DNA from: Streptomyces sp. 6-11-2
Lineage (GTDB): Bacteria; Actinomycetota; Actinomycetes; Streptomycetales; Streptomycetaceae
Direction of reading: 5' to 3'
Length of the DNA: 64,000 nt
Assembly (NCBI RefSeq): GCF_006540305.1
Contig: NZ_BJOR01000001.1
Coordinates: forward strand, 5,518,001-5,582,000
A program made the position numbers and the translations under genes. Positions 61,482 through 64,000 of the stretch are shown here, one piece after another. Positions within the stretch are counted from its first letter, which is position 1, and every line of letters begins with the position of its first letter. The notes below the pieces were generated by a model. The model did not search any database and was not told where the DNA came from. It worked only from the letters and a program-made list of their open reading frames with translations.

Positions 61482-62861
61482 TCAGGTCCAGTGGGGTGCG
61501 TCCGTGCCCCAGGGCCCCGGCGGACGGGACCAGCCGGACGGGGCACCGGTGAAGGCGACGGGCGGGCGGGCGTGGAGCAGGCGGCCGATCGGGCTGGTGG
61601 TCTCGCCGAGCCAGGGGTCGGGGCTGTCGTACGCGGAGCCCCGCACGGCGTCCGTCGCGGGGACCGGTCCGACGCCGGTCCGCGTCAGCCAGGACGCCGT
61701 GCGCGCCAGGGCCAGCCGTACGACCCGGGTGCCGCCCTCCCGCGTCTGCTCGGTCAGGGCGCGCAGCACCGCCGCCGCCAGCAGATAGCCCGTGCCGTGG
61801 TCCAGGGCCTGCGCGGGCAGGGCACCCGGCTGCTCGGGCGACCCCTCGATCGCGGCGATGCCGGTGGCGACCTGTACGAGGCTGTCGAAGCCCCGGCGTC
61901 CGCCCCACGGCCCGTATCCGCCCCACGCCGACAGCTGTGCCACGACCAGGCCGGGCCGCCGCTCGGCCAGCGCCTCGGCGGAAAGCCCGAACCGGTCCAG
62001 GGCGCCGGGCCGGTACCCGGTGACCACGACGTCCGCCGCCGCGAGCAGCTCCTCGAAGGCGGCCCGGTCGGCCGCGAGGTCCAGCGCCGCCGACCGCTTC
62101 CCGAAACCGGTGTCCGCGTGCAGGCCGGCCTCTTCGGGACGGTCCGGCGCGTCCACGCGCAGCACATCGGCGCCCAGCAGGGCGAGTGTCCGGGTGGCGA
62201 CGGGGCCCGCGAGCACCCGGGTCAGGTCGAGCACGCGCAGCCCGGCGGCGGGCAGCAGGGGAGCGCTCGGCACGGGCGCGAGCACGCGCGCGTGTGCCTC
62301 GTCCGGCCGCTCCCGCTCGACCAGCGGCCGGGCGGCCACCGCGGCACCCTGCTCGTGCGCGGCCCATTCCCCGGAAGTGCGCAGGGCGACGGCGAGGCCT
62401 CCGGCCGCGAACACGGCGTCCTCGACCTCGCGCGCGGACCGCTCGGCGAGTACGGACGCGACCCGGTCCACGTCCTCCGGCACGTCCAGCGCCCGGAGCA
62501 ACCGCTCTCGGTGGTGCGGGTAGTTGGCGTGCGTGCGCACCCAGCCGTCCGCCGTCCGCCAGAACCGCGACAGCGGCGCGAAGGAGACGGGCGCCTTCCC
62601 GTCCACCCGCAGACGCCGCTCGCTCGTGAAGGCCGTGGCCACGGCGCCGTCGTCCCCCCGAACCGTCGGCACCGTGGCGAGCCCCGCCCGCCGCGCTCCC
62701 AGTTCGGCGGCGGCCAGGGCGCAGGCACACACGCACGTGCGTGCCAGTTCCCGTACGGGAAGACGCGCCGGGAGCGCGCCTTCCCGTTGCACGGTGGTGA
62801 CCCGCGACAGCAGGGCCGGATCGCCGCCCAGCGCGGACCACGCGTAGGTGATGTCAGTCAT
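61482..62861 (-). CDS. CaiB/BaiF (family III) CoA transferase-like protein
   Basis: 459 residues. Family III CoA transferases move CoA between organic acids through aspartyl-CoA intermediates. The second half shows the family's N-terminal domain text: LRVLDLTRVLAGPVATRTLA, LLGADVLRVDAPDRPEEAGL, ADVVVTGYRPGALDRFGLSA and QLSAWGGYGPWGGRRGFDSL. The first about 215 residues are an additional related half (VTTVQREGALPARLPVRELA, FAPLSRFWRTADGWVRTHAN), so it is an unusual circularly rearranged or split-domain form. C-terminal residues from ARTASWLTRTGVGP are Gly/Pro-rich. No CoA pathway gene is beside it, and the substrate is unknown. Confidence 0.83.
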   Translation of the reverse strand: MTDITYAWSALGGDPALLSRVTTVQREGALPARLPVRELARTCVCACALAAAELGARRAGLATVPTVRGDDGAVATAFTSERRLRVDGKAPVSFAPLSRFWRTADGWVRTHANYPHHRERLLRALDVPEDVDRVASVLAERSAREVEDAVFAAGGLAVALRTSGEWAAHEQGAAVAARPLVERERPDEAHARVLAPVPSAPLLPAAGLRVLDLTRVLAGPVATRTLALLGADVLRVDAPDRPEEAGLHADTGFGKRSAALDLAADRAAFEELLAAADVVVTGYRPGALDRFGLSAEALAERRPGLVVAQLSAWGGYGPWGGRRGFDSLVQVATGIAAIEGSPEQPGALPAQALDHGTGYLLAAAVLRALTEQTREGGTRVVRLALARTASWLTRTGVGPVPATDAVRGSAYDSPDPWLGETTSPIGRLLHARPPVAFTGAPSGWSRPPGPWGTDAPHWT

Positions 62862-62898
62862 GACCGCACTATGCGGTACCGGCCGACATCCGCCGTGT

Positions 62899-64000
<1,102 letters not shown>

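Overview
The window is a chromosomal segment of a Streptomyces-type actinomycete. Coding DNA is very GC-rich with almost only G/C in third codon positions, and GTG starts and 4-nt ATGA/GTGA overlaps between operon genes are common. Marker genes support this: ectABCD, the 73-residue HTH protein Gbn, a LAxTG sortase substrate, paired XRE/DUF397 material and a PHO box. From memory (not checked), the gene order resembles the S. coelicolor stretch from the pectate lyase genes through ectABCD and the cob genes to pitH2 and gbn. No rRNA, tRNA or CRISPR array was seen.

Layout. 1-7.7 kb: the end of a pectate lyase, a Tat-type pectinesterase, a secreted HAD phosphatase, an IclR regulator with a GNAT gene, a divergent 2,5-dioxovalerate-type aldehyde dehydrogenase, a DsbA/FrnE protein and a class V aminotransferase. 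Together these suggest uptake and oxidation of pectin-derived uronates. 7.7-11.6 kb: the ectABCD operon on the minus strand, whose 3' end, including the last ectD codons, is tandemly duplicated with a hairpin. 11.6-14 kb: a second class V aminotransferase and an amidohydrolase. 14.2-23.6 kb: an accessory island with a 2469-residue secreted RHS polymorphic toxin (DNRLRE, RHS repeats, RHS core, Hint, short basic C-terminal domain). It is followed by two small lower-GC immunity-type genes, decayed gene pieces, and a chimeric XRE-DUF5753/DUF397 gene that looks like a deletion fusion.

23.8-43.2 kb: a sortase substrate and then thirteen cobalamin genes on the minus strand in two tightly overlapping blocks: cobD-cobQ-cobN-chlID-cobO-cobB-cobI behind a B12 riboswitch, and cobM-cobL-cbiG/cobJ-cobH-cbiX-cobC. 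A ZIP metal transporter sits between the blocks on the opposite strand. 43.3-44.6 kb: a MITE-like element and a complete IS481-family insertion whose CTAG target duplication supplies the transposase stop codon. 44.6-50 kb: a low-affinity phosphate transporter with a PHO box, a class II aldolase with a Gln-Gly microsatellite tail, an alpha/beta hydrolase and an unknown protein.

50-64 kb: a VOC protein, an ABC-F ATPase preceded by a 7-codon leader ORF, gbn behind a GATC-rich region, a crotonase, a five-gene Asp23/Gls24-AmaP envelope cluster, an atypical SDR, SURF1, a small zinc-type protein, a DEDDh exonuclease with BRCT, a VIT transporter, a CopD-like protein, a CaiB-type CoA transferase and a subtilase cut by the window end. 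The most unusual parts are the RHS-Hint toxin island with its hairpins and remnants, the duplicated ectD tail, the IS481 stop-codon sharing and the ABC-F leader.
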